A stretch of 9,254 nucleotides of DNA, taken from RGIG2000 sp045612665 (GTDB lineage Bacteria; Bacillota; Clostridia; Oscillospirales; CAG-272). Position numbers and translations under genes: made by a program. Positions 1-6,289 of this stretch are shown here, piece by piece. How positions within the stretch are numbered: the stretch's first letter is position 1; each line of letters begins with the position of its first letter. The DNA lies in assembly GCA_045612665.1 (NCBI GenBank), contig JAZKZO010000055.1:1-9254 (forward strand). The letters are read 5' to 3'. The notes beneath the pieces are model-generated. The model was not told where the DNA came from. It made no database searches and worked only from the letters and a program-made list of their open reading frames with translations.

Positions 1-56
1 TAGAGTGCCGCGGTAAGTCCCGCAGGTCCTGCACCTATTACAACTATATCGTACAT
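1..56 (-). CDS. trxB: Thioredoxin reductase, N-terminal fragment (runs off window)
   Basis: Only the first 18 codons are in the window. They read MYDIVVIGAGPAGLTAAL, which is the FAD-binding Rossmann start (GxGxxG, here GAGPAG) of the thioredoxin reductase family. These flavoproteins pass electrons from NADPH to a small redoxin in the cytoplasm. The ATG is at 54-56, preceded by AGGAGT at 61-66. The motif alone could also fit a related flavoprotein of the same superfamily, but the DIVVIGAGPAGL phrase is typical of TrxB. Its position downstream of nrdD, whose product ends in a CPNC redoxin domain, supports a role as the reductase for that domain (inference). No convincing promoter of its own is visible between it and nrdD, so it may be co-transcribed. 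Confidence 0.8.
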   Translation of the reverse strand, partial: MYDIVVIGAGPAGLTAAL

Positions 57-60
57 ATTT

Positions 61-66
61 ACTCCT
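61..66 (-). promoter_or_regulatory. Ribosome binding site of trxB
   Basis: On the minus strand this reads AGGAGT and lies 4 nt before the ATG at 54-56, a slightly short but usable spacing. It fixes the start of the partial trxB gene. Confidence 0.7.
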
Positions 67-84
67 GTTTTTGTCATTCAAATG

Positions 85-115
85 ATTTCGGCGACTTTTT
101 GAGGGTCGCCGAAAT
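85..115. other. Perfect 11-bp hairpin between nrdD and trxB
   Basis: ATTTCGGCGAC (85-95) pairs exactly with GTCGCCGAAAT (105-115) around a 9-nt loop. On the minus strand the stem is followed by CATTTGAATG rather than a U tract, so it is not a standard terminator for nrdD. On the plus strand it is followed by GCTTTT, a weak tail. It lies about 20 nt upstream of the trxB ribosome binding site. It may be a weak terminator, a processing or stability element, or a terminator for plus-strand transcription. Confidence 0.55.
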
Positions 116-143
116 GCTTTTATAGGGTTTTGATTTTTAAGAT

Positions 144-179
144 TTAAACGCCAAGATACTTCTTGATGTCGGATACGCC
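144..179. repeat. 36-bp direct repeat, copy A (displaced nrdD 3' end)
   Basis: This is identical over 36 bp to 302-337. On the minus strand it encodes the last 11 sense codons plus TAA of nrdD (GVSDIKKYLGV-stop). It has no start and no link to an upstream reading frame, so it is a non-coding relic. It probably marks the original gene end, with the intact end now supplied by the other copy. The flanking bases differ immediately outside the 36 bp. Confidence 0.9.
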
Positions 180-301
180 ACTTAGGCTTCACCTTGAGGG
201 GAAGCTGTCAACGCAGTTGACTGATGAGGTGTTTTTGTTAAATCTACAACTCATCCACCATCAAAGATGGTCCCCCTTCCCTTCCGGTCAAAAGGGAAGG
301 C
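180..301. mobile_element. Short palindromic MITE/REPIN-like element, about 122 bp
   Basis: This non-coding segment lies exactly between the two 36-bp direct repeats. Its two halves mirror each other. Each has an outer GC-rich hairpin (left 186-205, GCTTC arms with one A-G mismatch; right 275-283 with 292-300, 9 bp). Each also has an inner 6-bp hairpin with a 3-nt loop (left GTCAAC/GTTGAC, 207-221; right ACCATC/GATGGT, 257-271). Facing GATGAGGTG and CAACTCATC motifs complete the symmetry (left 222-230, right 247-255). The outer ends form imperfect inverted repeats. This is the architecture of a REP doublet or MITE moved in trans. I recall similar elements scattered through gut clostridial genomes, but cannot confirm the family here. 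It encodes no protein. Confidence 0.7.
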
Positions 302-337
302 TTAAACGCCAAGATACTTCTTGATGTCGGATACGCC
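302..337. repeat. 36-bp direct repeat, copy B (functional nrdD 3' end)
   Basis: This is identical to 144-179, at an offset of 158 bp. It comprises the last 11 codons and the stop codon of nrdD. The repeat edge coincides with the stop codon (302-304), and the palindromic element begins at the next base. Confidence 0.9.
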
Positions 338-2671
338 CTTGTACTTTGAAACCTCGCCGTTTTCAACAACTACGAGAGTTGGAGCTTGGTTAATGCCGTA
401 CTTGTCAACGAGTGCCTTATTTTCAGCAGTAGCAAGAATTTGCTCGTACTTAACGCCCGCCTTATCAAGGAATGTCATTGCGATTTTGCAGTTTGGACAG
501 GTTGCTGTCTTGAAGAGGTAAATTCCGTTGTCGGAATCGCACTCGCACTTTTCTTCAACCTTCTCCTCAACAACTACGCCGTTCTTCTTAAGCTTAGAGG
601 TTTCGATGTTGTAAACTGCTCTATCCTTATACTCCTGAGTCTTACCGTCGTTCCAGTTTTGAACAGGACGGTAGTAGCCTGTAATACGGCTATAAACCTC
701 AGTCTTTTCGCCACACTCAGGGCAGGTGTAAACCTCACCGGAGATGTAACCGTGGTTCTTACATACGGAGTATGTTGGGGACATTGTGTAGTATGGGAGC
801 TTATAGTTTTCAGCAATCTTGCGAACAAGGTTAGCTGCACTCTTCCATGTTGGGAGCTTTTCACCGAGGAATGCGTGGAATACTGTTCCTGATGTGTAGA
901 GAGTCTGGAGCTCGTCCTGAATATCAAGAGCTGTAAAGATATCGTCGGTGTAGCCAACTGGCAAGTGTGATGAGTTTGTATAGTAAGGTGTATCACCGTT
1001 TACGCAAGGAGCGGTGATGATTTCAGGATAGTGCTTCTTATCGTGCTTTGCAAGACGGTAAGAGGTTGACTCAGCAGGTGTAGCCTCGAGGTTGTAGAGG
1101 TCGCCATACTTTTCCTGATAGTCGCTAAGACGCTCTCTCATATGGTTGAGAACATCCTGTGTAAACTTTTGAGCCTCCTCGTTTGTGAGGTCCTTCTTAA
1201 TCCACTTCGCGTTAAGGCAAGCCTCGTTCATACCAACAAGACCGATTGTGCTAAAGTGGTTATTGAATGTGCCGAGGTATCTCTTTGTGTATGGATAGAG
1301 TCCGTTATCAAGAAGCTTTGTGATAACTGTTCTCTTAACCTTAAGTGAACGCGCGGAGATATCCATAATCTTGTCAAGACGAGCATAGAAATCATCCTCG
1401 TTCTCTGCAAGATAAGCAATTCTTGGCATATTGATTGTTACAACACCAACTGAACCTGTGCTTTCACCGCTACCGAAGAATCCACCGGACTTCTTACGAA
1501 GCTCACGAAGGTCAAGACGGAGACGACAGCACATTGAACGAACATCGCTTGGCTCCATATCACTGTTGATATAGTTGGAGAAGTAAGGTGTTCCGTATTT
1601 TGCGGTCATTTCGAAGAGGAGCTTGTTGTTTTCAGTTTCGCTCCAGTCGAAGTTGCTTGTGATTGAGTAGGTTGGGATTGGATATTGGAAGCCACGGCCG
1701 TTTGCGTCGCCCTCGATCATAATCTCGATGAACGCCTTGTTTACCATGTCCATTTCCTTCTTACAATCCTTGTACTTGAAGTCAACCTCTTTTCCACCGA
1801 TGATACAGTTGAGCTCAGCTAGGTCAGCAGGAACTACCCAGTCAAGAGTAATGTTGCTAAATGGAGCCTGTGTACCCCAACGAGATGGAGTGTTAACACC
1901 GTAAACGAAGGATTGAATGCACTGCTTAACCTCTTTATATGAAAGGTTGTCAATCTTTACGAAAGGTGCAAGATATGTGTCAAAGGATGAGAATGCCTGT
2001 GCGCCTGCCCACTCGTTTTGCATAATTCCAAGGAAGTTAACCATTTGGTTGCAAAGAGTTGAGAGGTGAGATGCGGGAGCAGATGTAATCTTACCTGTTA
2101 CACCGCCAAGTCCCTCTTGAATGAGTTGCTTAAGCGACCAACCTGCACAGTAGCCTGTGAGCATTGAAAGGTCGTGAATGTGAATGTCAGCATTTCTGTG
2201 AGCCTGAGCGATTTCGTCATCATAAACCTCGCTAAGCCAGTAGTTAGCTGTGATAGCACCTGAGTTTGAAAGGATAAGACCACCAACTGAGTATGTTACG
2301 GTTGAGTTTTCCTTAACACGCCAGTCGTTAATCTTAAGATAGTTATCAACGATTTCCTTGTAGTCAAGAACTGTGTTGTTGATGTTTCTGATCTTTTCTC
2401 TTTGCTTTCTGTAAAGAATGTAAGCCTTTGCAATATCGTCATAGCCAGCCTTGATAAGAACGCTTTCAACGCTGTCCTGAATTTTTTCAACTGAAATTCT
2501 ATCGTTTTCTACCTTGCTCTCGAAGTCTGCTGTTACCTTGAGTGCCAAGAAATCGATAATATCCTGATTGTACTGCTTACCGCAAGCATCGAATGCCATT
2601 TTGATAGCGTTTGCAATCTTGGAAATGTTAAAGTTTGCGATTTTACCGTCGCGTTTGATTACATCATACAT
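302..2671 (-). CDS. nrdD: Anaerobic (class III) ribonucleoside-triphosphate reductase fused to a C-terminal redoxin domain
   Basis: This cytoplasmic glycyl-radical enzyme reduces ribonucleoside triphosphates to dNTPs without oxygen. An ATP-cone allosteric domain fills residues 1 to about 95. Catalytic-core landmarks are HIHDLSMLTGYCAGW with Cys175, and a Cys381-Cys382 pair in MCCRLRLD. The zinc site is Cys637, His640, Cys650 and Cys653. The glycyl radical motif RITGYYRPVQNWNDGK puts the radical on Gly665. After an acidic linker (about 690-715, containing a CEC), residues 716-789 form a thioredoxin/glutaredoxin-like domain with Cys725-P-N-Cys728 and a cis-proline QAPT (Pro764). This added domain is not part of the classic enzyme and suggests reduction by a redoxin relay rather than formate (inference). 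The ATG at 2669-2671 has AAGGAG 9 nt upstream. The gene has its own promoter and probable NrdR sites, with nrdG upstream and trxB downstream. Confidence 0.96.
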   Translation of the reverse strand: MYDVIKRDGKIANFNISKIANAIKMAFDACGKQYNQDIIDFLALKVTADFESKVENDRISVEKIQDSVESVLIKAGYDDIAKAYILYRKQREKIRNINNTVLDYKEIVDNYLKINDWRVKENSTVTYSVGGLILSNSGAITANYWLSEVYDDEIAQAHRNADIHIHDLSMLTGYCAGWSLKQLIQEGLGGVTGKITSAPASHLSTLCNQMVNFLGIMQNEWAGAQAFSSFDTYLAPFVKIDNLSYKEVKQCIQSFVYGVNTPSRWGTQAPFSNITLDWVVPADLAELNCIIGGKEVDFKYKDCKKEMDMVNKAFIEIMIEGDANGRGFQYPIPTYSITSNFDWSETENNKLLFEMTAKYGTPYFSNYINSDMEPSDVRSMCCRLRLDLRELRKKSGGFFGSGESTGSVGVVTINMPRIAYLAENEDDFYARLDKIMDISARSLKVKRTVITKLLDNGLYPYTKRYLGTFNNHFSTIGLVGMNEACLNAKWIKKDLTNEEAQKFTQDVLNHMRERLSDYQEKYGDLYNLEATPAESTSYRLAKHDKKHYPEIITAPCVNGDTPYYTNSSHLPVGYTDDIFTALDIQDELQTLYTSGTVFHAFLGEKLPTWKSAANLVRKIAENYKLPYYTMSPTYSVCKNHGYISGEVYTCPECGEKTEVYSRITGYYRPVQNWNDGKTQEYKDRAVYNIETSKLKKNGVVVEEKVEEKCECDSDNGIYLFKTATCPNCKIAMTFLDKAGVKYEQILATAENKALVDKYGINQAPTLVVVENGEVSKYKGVSDIKKYLGV

Positions 2672-2680
2672 GTCTCTTTT

Positions 2681-2686
2681 CTCCTT
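2681..2686 (-). promoter_or_regulatory. Ribosome binding site of nrdD
   Basis: AAGGAG on the minus strand, 9 nt before the ATG at 2669-2671. It supports the chosen start, which also gives a complete ATP cone beginning MYDVIKRDG. Confidence 0.85.
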
Positions 2687-2847
2687 GTCGTTTTTATTGG
2701 TATTTTGCGCCCTTTTTTGCCTAAAAATGCGAAATTGAGTGGTTTTTCGCGGAATTTTTGCGTAAAAATAGATACTCCCTACCGTTTCAAGGCACGAGGT
2801 ATCTTAAGGCACAATTTACTACCGTAAAGTTATTTTTTTAATCGGTG
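2687..2847 (-). promoter_or_regulatory. Structured nrdD 5' leader
   Basis: The transcript from the promoter at 2853-2881 would carry about 175 nt before the start codon. On the minus strand it can form three stem-loops. The first is TTTAC-GGTA-GTAAA (2815-2828). The second is a bulged hairpin pairing AGATA/TATCT, CTC/GAG and TGCC/GGTA around a TTGAAAC loop (2770-2804). The third is GCGAAA/TTTCGC extended by AAAAAT/ATTTTT across a 3-nt bulge (2723-2759). GTGCCTT and ACGGTAG each occur twice, so alternative pairings between the first and second stems are possible. I recognise no known riboswitch class. Regulatory function is inference. Confidence 0.45.
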
Positions 2848-2852
2848 CTTTC

Positions 2853-2881
2853 ATTGTATCACACTGGCTTTGGTTTGTCAA
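2853..2881 (-). promoter_or_regulatory. Sigma-A type promoter of nrdD
   Basis: On the minus strand the -35 is TTGACA (2876-2881), the spacer is 17 bp, and the -10 is TACAAT (2853-2858). The hexamers are near-consensus with ideal spacing. The predicted start of transcription is around 2846, giving a leader of about 175 nt. Confidence 0.85.
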
Positions 2882-2887
2882 TAGAAA

Positions 2888-2937
2888 AACCACAATATCT
2901 TGTAAAAATTTTCTCAAAAACACAAGATATTGTGGTT
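2888..2937. promoter_or_regulatory. Two inverted NrdR-like boxes upstream of the nrdD promoter
   Basis: CCACAATATCTTGTAA (2890-2905) and ACACAAGATATTGTGG (2920-2935) each fit the NrdR box consensus (ACACwATATnTwGTGT) at 13 or 14 of 16 positions. Their centres are 30 bp apart, close to the 31-32 bp usual for NrdR pairs, and they sit 8 bp upstream of the -35. NrdR is the ATP/dATP-sensing repressor of nrd genes in most bacteria. The same bases also form an exact 16-bp inverted repeat (2888-2903 with 2922-2937, 18-nt loop) followed on the minus strand by TTTTTCTATT. The stretch could therefore also terminate the nrdG transcript. The stem is AT-rich for a terminator, so I favour the operator reading. 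Confidence 0.65.
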
Positions 2938-2956
2938 GACCAGTCAACAATTTTCG

Positions 2957-3643
2957 TCAAATTCCTCTAATTTCAGCACTCGAAATATGGCTCAAAGTCG
3001 CTTGGCAAAAGGCTTCTAGGGTGTTTTTGTCGTGAGCGGAAAAGCCCTCTCCGATTAGCTCCCCCGACTCGGCAAAGCACTGTATATAGTATCTTTTTGC
3101 ACCGCTTATCCATTCGGCGATTTTTTTCATGTCGTCGATGGTGTGAAGCTCTCTTACAACGGTGGTTCTAAACTCATAATCGACACCGCTATTTTTTATT
3201 ATTTCGACACTTTTTTCAAACGGGGTAATATCAAGCCCTTCTATGCCCGTTGTGAGGGGATATTTTTCCCTAGAGTTCTTTATATCCATAGCGATATAGT
3301 CAACGAGTCCAAGGTCGATAATTTCCTTTAACTTGTCGGGATATGCACCGTTTGTATCGAGCTTTATTGCAAGTCCGATTTCTTTAACCCTTTGCATAAA
3401 CGGAATAATGTCGGCTTGCAAAAGTGGCTCTCCGCCTGTGATGCAAATGCCATCGAGAATTCCCTTCCTTTTATTCAAATACGCGAGAATCTCGTCCTCG
3501 GAAAACAGCTCCGACTTATGAGTTACAAGCGTTGCGTTATGGCAAAACGGGCAACGAAGATTGCATCCGTAGGTAAAAACCGTGCAAGCGATTTTTCCCG
3601 GAAAATCAAGCATGGTCATTTTTTGAAAGCCACCGATTTTCAT
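2957..3643 (-). CDS. nrdG: Anaerobic ribonucleotide reductase activating protein (radical SAM, NrdG2 type)
   Basis: This 228-aa radical SAM enzyme cleaves S-adenosylmethionine with a [4Fe-4S] cluster to place the glycyl radical on NrdD. The cluster motif CX3CX2C is Cys27, Cys31 and Cys34 (GCNLRCPFCHN), followed by the SAM-binding GGEP at 70-73. The opening MKIGGFQKMTMLDFPGKIAC is typical of the NrdG2 subfamily (TIGR02495 type). That subfamily is longer than the roughly 150-residue E. coli NrdG. The ATG at 3641-3643 overlaps the stop of the upstream MFS gene as ATGA. An AGGAGA inside that gene (3651-3656), 7 nt before the ATG, serves as ribosome binding site. The partner nrdD lies downstream but behind its own promoter, so activase and reductase may be expressed from different signals. 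Confidence 0.93.
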   Translation of the reverse strand: MKIGGFQKMTMLDFPGKIACTVFTYGCNLRCPFCHNATLVTHKSELFSEDEILAYLNKRKGILDGICITGGEPLLQADIIPFMQRVKEIGLAIKLDTNGAYPDKLKEIIDLGLVDYIAMDIKNSREKYPLTTGIEGLDITPFEKSVEIIKNSGVDYEFRTTVVRELHTIDDMKKIAEWISGAKRYYIQCFAESGELIGEGFSAHDKNTLEAFCQATLSHISSAEIRGI

Positions 3644-4944
3644 TGTTCGTTCTCCTCTCTTAGCGTCATCGCACGTGGCGATTTGTTCTTCTTAACCATC
3701 GAAAGCGTTACGTAAAGCATTGTAAGCATCGTCATAACGAACGCAAGCACACTAAGAAGCTGTTGCGCGTATATATTCATTCCGAAAACAATGTTTGAAT
3801 TTGCCTGTACTGCCGATACAATAGGCGATACGGCAAGAGTGGTTAAAAATCCGCAAACTCCCGATATTGCAAGCGATACGGCAAGCGCGTCGGTGCGCTT
3901 TTCGGGTGTTACATAATCGTAGCAAAGGTTGATGAGCGCACTGTTTATTCCGCCCATCGCAATCGCGTTCAGGGTGTAATAGATAGGGTAAACGACTCTT
4001 CCGTTTTCGGGACGGCAAAATGAGTTTACAAGGAAGGCAATGCCCGCTATCGTAAAGCAAATTTGAAGCATTGAGGCAAATGAGTATTTGTCCGCATACT
4101 TGCCCCAAACAAACGAGAATACCGAGCGCGCAACTGCATAAATCGCACCGAGAATTGCAACTCCAAACACGGCATCAAAGCCAAGGTCGTTTTCCTTGTA
4201 TGCACCGTAGAAGGGAGATGCGCACGCGTTTGAAATTTGCCAAAGGCAAAATACAAGCGTTACTCTTAAAACGTTTTTGTCCTTAAGCGACTCGAACATG
4301 CCGGACTTTTGTGGCACTTCAAGCGTTTCCTCTTTCTTTGGCTGCCCCTTTTCAACGGTTAAAATCATTGTGAGCGTGTGAAGTATCATAAAGCCGAAGA
4401 TTGCGACACCGCAAACAATAAATGCTCCTCTTACGTTGCCGTTTGCCTCGAATTTTTCGATAAGCGCGCCCATTGCGAAGTTAAATGCAACTCCCAAAAT
4501 GAGTGAAATTACCTCTTTTTTAGCAGTAAAGCGACCTCTTTTTCCGTCGTCGACAAGCGACATGAACCAGTTTATCTTTTTAGGATGCGCAACATTATAG
4601 AAAAAGTACGCAAGCACTATTGTAGCGATAAATATTCCCTGTCGCACGCCCCTGTCCCAATCGGTTAGAGGTATGATATAAAGGAACATAAAAAGAAGCT
4701 GATTTAAGATGCTAAGACCGATAACGAGAGGCTTTGAGCGTCCCTTGCGAAGAAGCGTTGCGACGAGCTGAAAAAGGCAACCGAGCGAAATAATCGACGA
4801 CAAAATTCCCGTTATATTGTCGCCTATTCCAAGAGCCTTTGTGAGCCTTGCAAGATACATATCTGCCACAAGTATTGATATTAAATATTCAACTCCCGCC
4901 TCAATGATATACATAAGACGGCCTCTTTTATATAGCTTTTCCAT
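3640..4944 (-). CDS. Major facilitator superfamily transporter of unknown substrate
   Basis: This is a 434-aa integral membrane protein with about twelve hydrophobic segments in two halves. The halves are separated by a charged cytoplasmic stretch near residues 197-225 (KGQPKKEETLEVPQKS). A motif-A-like GKYADKYSF at 281-289 starts the loop between two helices of the second half, as in MFS carriers. The first half has the charged loop DDGKRGRFTAKKE (132-144). The C-terminus is short and charged. I do not recognise a substrate-specific family, and assigning sugar, drug or nucleoside transport would be a guess. The ATG at 4942-4944 has AAAGGG (4951-4956) upstream and follows a clear promoter. 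It overlaps nrdG by 4 bp, so the two are translationally coupled, an unusual partner for a reductase activase. Confidence 0.85.
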   Translation of the reverse strand: MEKLYKRGRLMYIIEAGVEYLISILVADMYLARLTKALGIGDNITGILSSIISLGCLFQLVATLLRKGRSKPLVIGLSILNQLLFMFLYIIPLTDWDRGVRQGIFIATIVLAYFFYNVAHPKKINWFMSLVDDGKRGRFTAKKEVISLILGVAFNFAMGALIEKFEANGNVRGAFIVCGVAIFGFMILHTLTMILTVEKGQPKKEETLEVPQKSGMFESLKDKNVLRVTLVFCLWQISNACASPFYGAYKENDLGFDAVFGVAILGAIYAVARSVFSFVWGKYADKYSFASMLQICFTIAGIAFLVNSFCRPENGRVVYPIYYTLNAIAMGGINSALINLCYDYVTPEKRTDALAVSLAISGVCGFLTTLAVSPIVSAVQANSNIVFGMNIYAQQLLSVLAFVMTMLTMLYVTLSMVKKNKSPRAMTLREENEQ

Positions 4945-4977
4945 TTGTAACCCTTTTAAGTAATTATTTCAACTTCC

Positions 4978-5006
4978 ATTTTAACAGTAGCACGCCGTTT
5001 TGTCAA
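4978..5006 (-). promoter_or_regulatory. Promoter of the MFS-nrdG operon
   Basis: On the minus strand the -35 is TTGACA (5001-5006), the spacer is 17 bp and the -10 is TAAAAT (4978-4983). It lies directly after the terminator of the upstream gene and about 34 bp before the MFS start codon. Confidence 0.85.
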
Positions 5007-5010
5007 TAAG

Positions 5011-5035
5011 AAAAAGCAAGCTTTCGCTTGCTTTT
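5011..5035 (-). terminator. Intrinsic terminator of the zinc-ribbon membrane protein gene
   Basis: On the minus strand AAAAGCAAGC and GCTTGCTTTT form a 10-bp stem with a GAAA tetraloop, ending in a run of T residues. It starts 4 bp after the stop codon at 5040-5042 and immediately precedes the next promoter, cleanly separating the two units. Confidence 0.9.
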
Positions 5036-5039
5036 GTCT

Positions 5040-6248
5040 TTACTTTTTAAATTTTTCGAAAGGATTATTCATCGGATCAAGGGATTCGAGGTAATTATAA
5101 TATTTTACAAATCCAAGACCGTCAAAGTTTGCGCCGATTCCTTCCATTTCAATGCATCTGCCAAGGTAGTAAACGGCTCTTCTTGCCTCGATTGTTACTG
5201 AGATAACGGCAGCGTTCTCTCTTGCCTGCTCAGGAGTAATCATTGGCTCTTCTTCCTCGCCCTCTTCTCCCTCGCTAGAGCTTTCATCGCTTGAGGATTC
5301 GTCCTCGCTTGAGGACTCCTCTTCTTCGCTTGAGGATTCTTCCTCATCACTTGAGCTTTCGTCCTCGCTCTCCTCACCGTCAGGGTTTTCGCCCTCTACC
5401 CCGTCCTCGGGTAGCTCTTCCTCGACCTCTTCCTTAATTTGAGTTACAATTTGAACGCTCCAAGCGCCCTCTTCGTCGGTTGCGGTAAAGGTTGACGGAT
5501 CAAACGAGCCGTAATATGTATAGTCGAAGTCGTATCTTGAGTCAACTATGTTGTCGCCTGTATAAGACGATCTGTATTCCCAAAGCGCTTCCTTTGGAGT
5601 GCTTTCGCTTAGCTCCATTACAATTCTATTGTAAAGTCCCTCTACCTCTATCTCATAGATAAGATAGAATGTGTCGGTTGCGTCCTCAAGACAGCAGAGA
5701 TAATAGCAATCTGTAAGCTCGTAAACATATCTGTTATAGTTTTCAGGCAAGGTAACTCTTCTTGGTGGAAGCTCCTCCTCGGTTTCTTCCTCGCCCTCGG
5801 TGCTTTCAGTTTCGGTTTCGCTATCAGCGCTTGACTCGGTTTCAGTTTCGCTCTCGGACTCGCTCGAGGACTCTTCCTCGCTTGAGCTTTCCTCGTCCGA
5901 GGACTCCTCGCCCTCTACGCTTTCCTCTTCATCGGGAACAGGCGCTTCGATATATTCGCCCTCTTCCTTGATAAATTCAATTACCTTAAGGAAGTCGCTC
6001 TTTGTTACTGCCCTGTAAATAAGGAACACAACAAGTGCTATTACAAGCAAAATTCCAAGCACAAATGCAGCCTTGATTGCACTCTTAATCCAAAATGTCT
6101 TTCTCTTTGCCTTCTTTTGCTCGGCAAACGGGTCTTCCTCGGTGTAGGTCTGTCCACAGTGAAGACAAAAGTCCTTGCCCTCGTCAAGTGGCTTCTTGCA
6201 ATAGTGGCATTTTCTAACTACCACCTTTTCCTTCTTTTCCTTAGCCAT
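5040..6248 (-). CDS. Zinc-ribbon single-pass membrane protein with two Ser/Glu/Asp-rich tracts
   Basis: This is a 402-aa protein of unknown function. Residues 14-31 hold a zinc ribbon (Cys14, Cys17, Cys28, Cys31) flanked by Lys-rich sequence. A single transmembrane helix follows at about 59-78 (AIKAAFVLGILLVIALVVFL). By the positive-inside rule the zinc ribbon should be cytoplasmic and the rest outside. The outer part has an acidic Ser/Glu/Asp/Thr tract (about 105-160), a folded-looking segment rich in Tyr and beta-type sequence (about 165-272, with a Cys181 and a Cys185-Cys186 pair), a second acidic Ser/Glu/Asp tract (about 273-335), and a short C-terminal segment (336-402). The acidic tracts look like flexible spacers. 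The gene is monocistronic, with its own promoter and terminator. The ATG at 6246-6248 has GGAG 7 nt upstream. I do not recognise a family beyond the zinc-ribbon/TM arrangement. Confidence 0.85.
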   Translation of the reverse strand: MAKEKKEKVVVRKCHYCKKPLDEGKDFCLHCGQTYTEEDPFAEQKKAKRKTFWIKSAIKAAFVLGILLVIALVVFLIYRAVTKSDFLKVIEFIKEEGEYIEAPVPDEEESVEGEESSDEESSSEEESSSESESETETESSADSETETESTEGEEETEEELPPRRVTLPENYNRYVYELTDCYYLCCLEDATDTFYLIYEIEVEGLYNRIVMELSESTPKEALWEYRSSYTGDNIVDSRYDFDYTYYGSFDPSTFTATDEEGAWSVQIVTQIKEEVEEELPEDGVEGENPDGEESEDESSSDEEESSSEEEESSSEDESSSDESSSEGEEGEEEEPMITPEQARENAAVISVTIEARRAVYYLGRCIEMEGIGANFDGLGFVKYYNYLESLDPMNNPFEKFKK

Positions 6249-6289
6249 ATGTAATCTCCATAAGCATAATATTTTAAAAAACTACAATT

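Noticed and set aside
180..301. Promoter for trxB inside the palindromic element (TTGACA at 207-212 region on the minus strand)
   Set aside because: The TTGACA-like hexamer is part of the inner hairpin, and no -10 sequence lies at 16-18 bp.
386..892. Plus-strand open frame of 168 codons opposite nrdD
   Set aside because: It lies wholly antisense to a gene with clear NrdD and redoxin motifs, has no recognisable domain and no convincing start context. It is a codon-bias shadow.
2687..2847. Cobalamin or purine riboswitch in the nrdD leader
   Set aside because: I cannot find the conserved boxes of these classes. The structures seen are simple stem-loops of unknown type.
5800..6018. Ser/Leu-rich plus-strand frame opposite the zinc-ribbon protein
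   Set aside because: It is the reverse complement of the Ser/Glu repeat tract. Low-complexity codons leave several frames open by composition alone.
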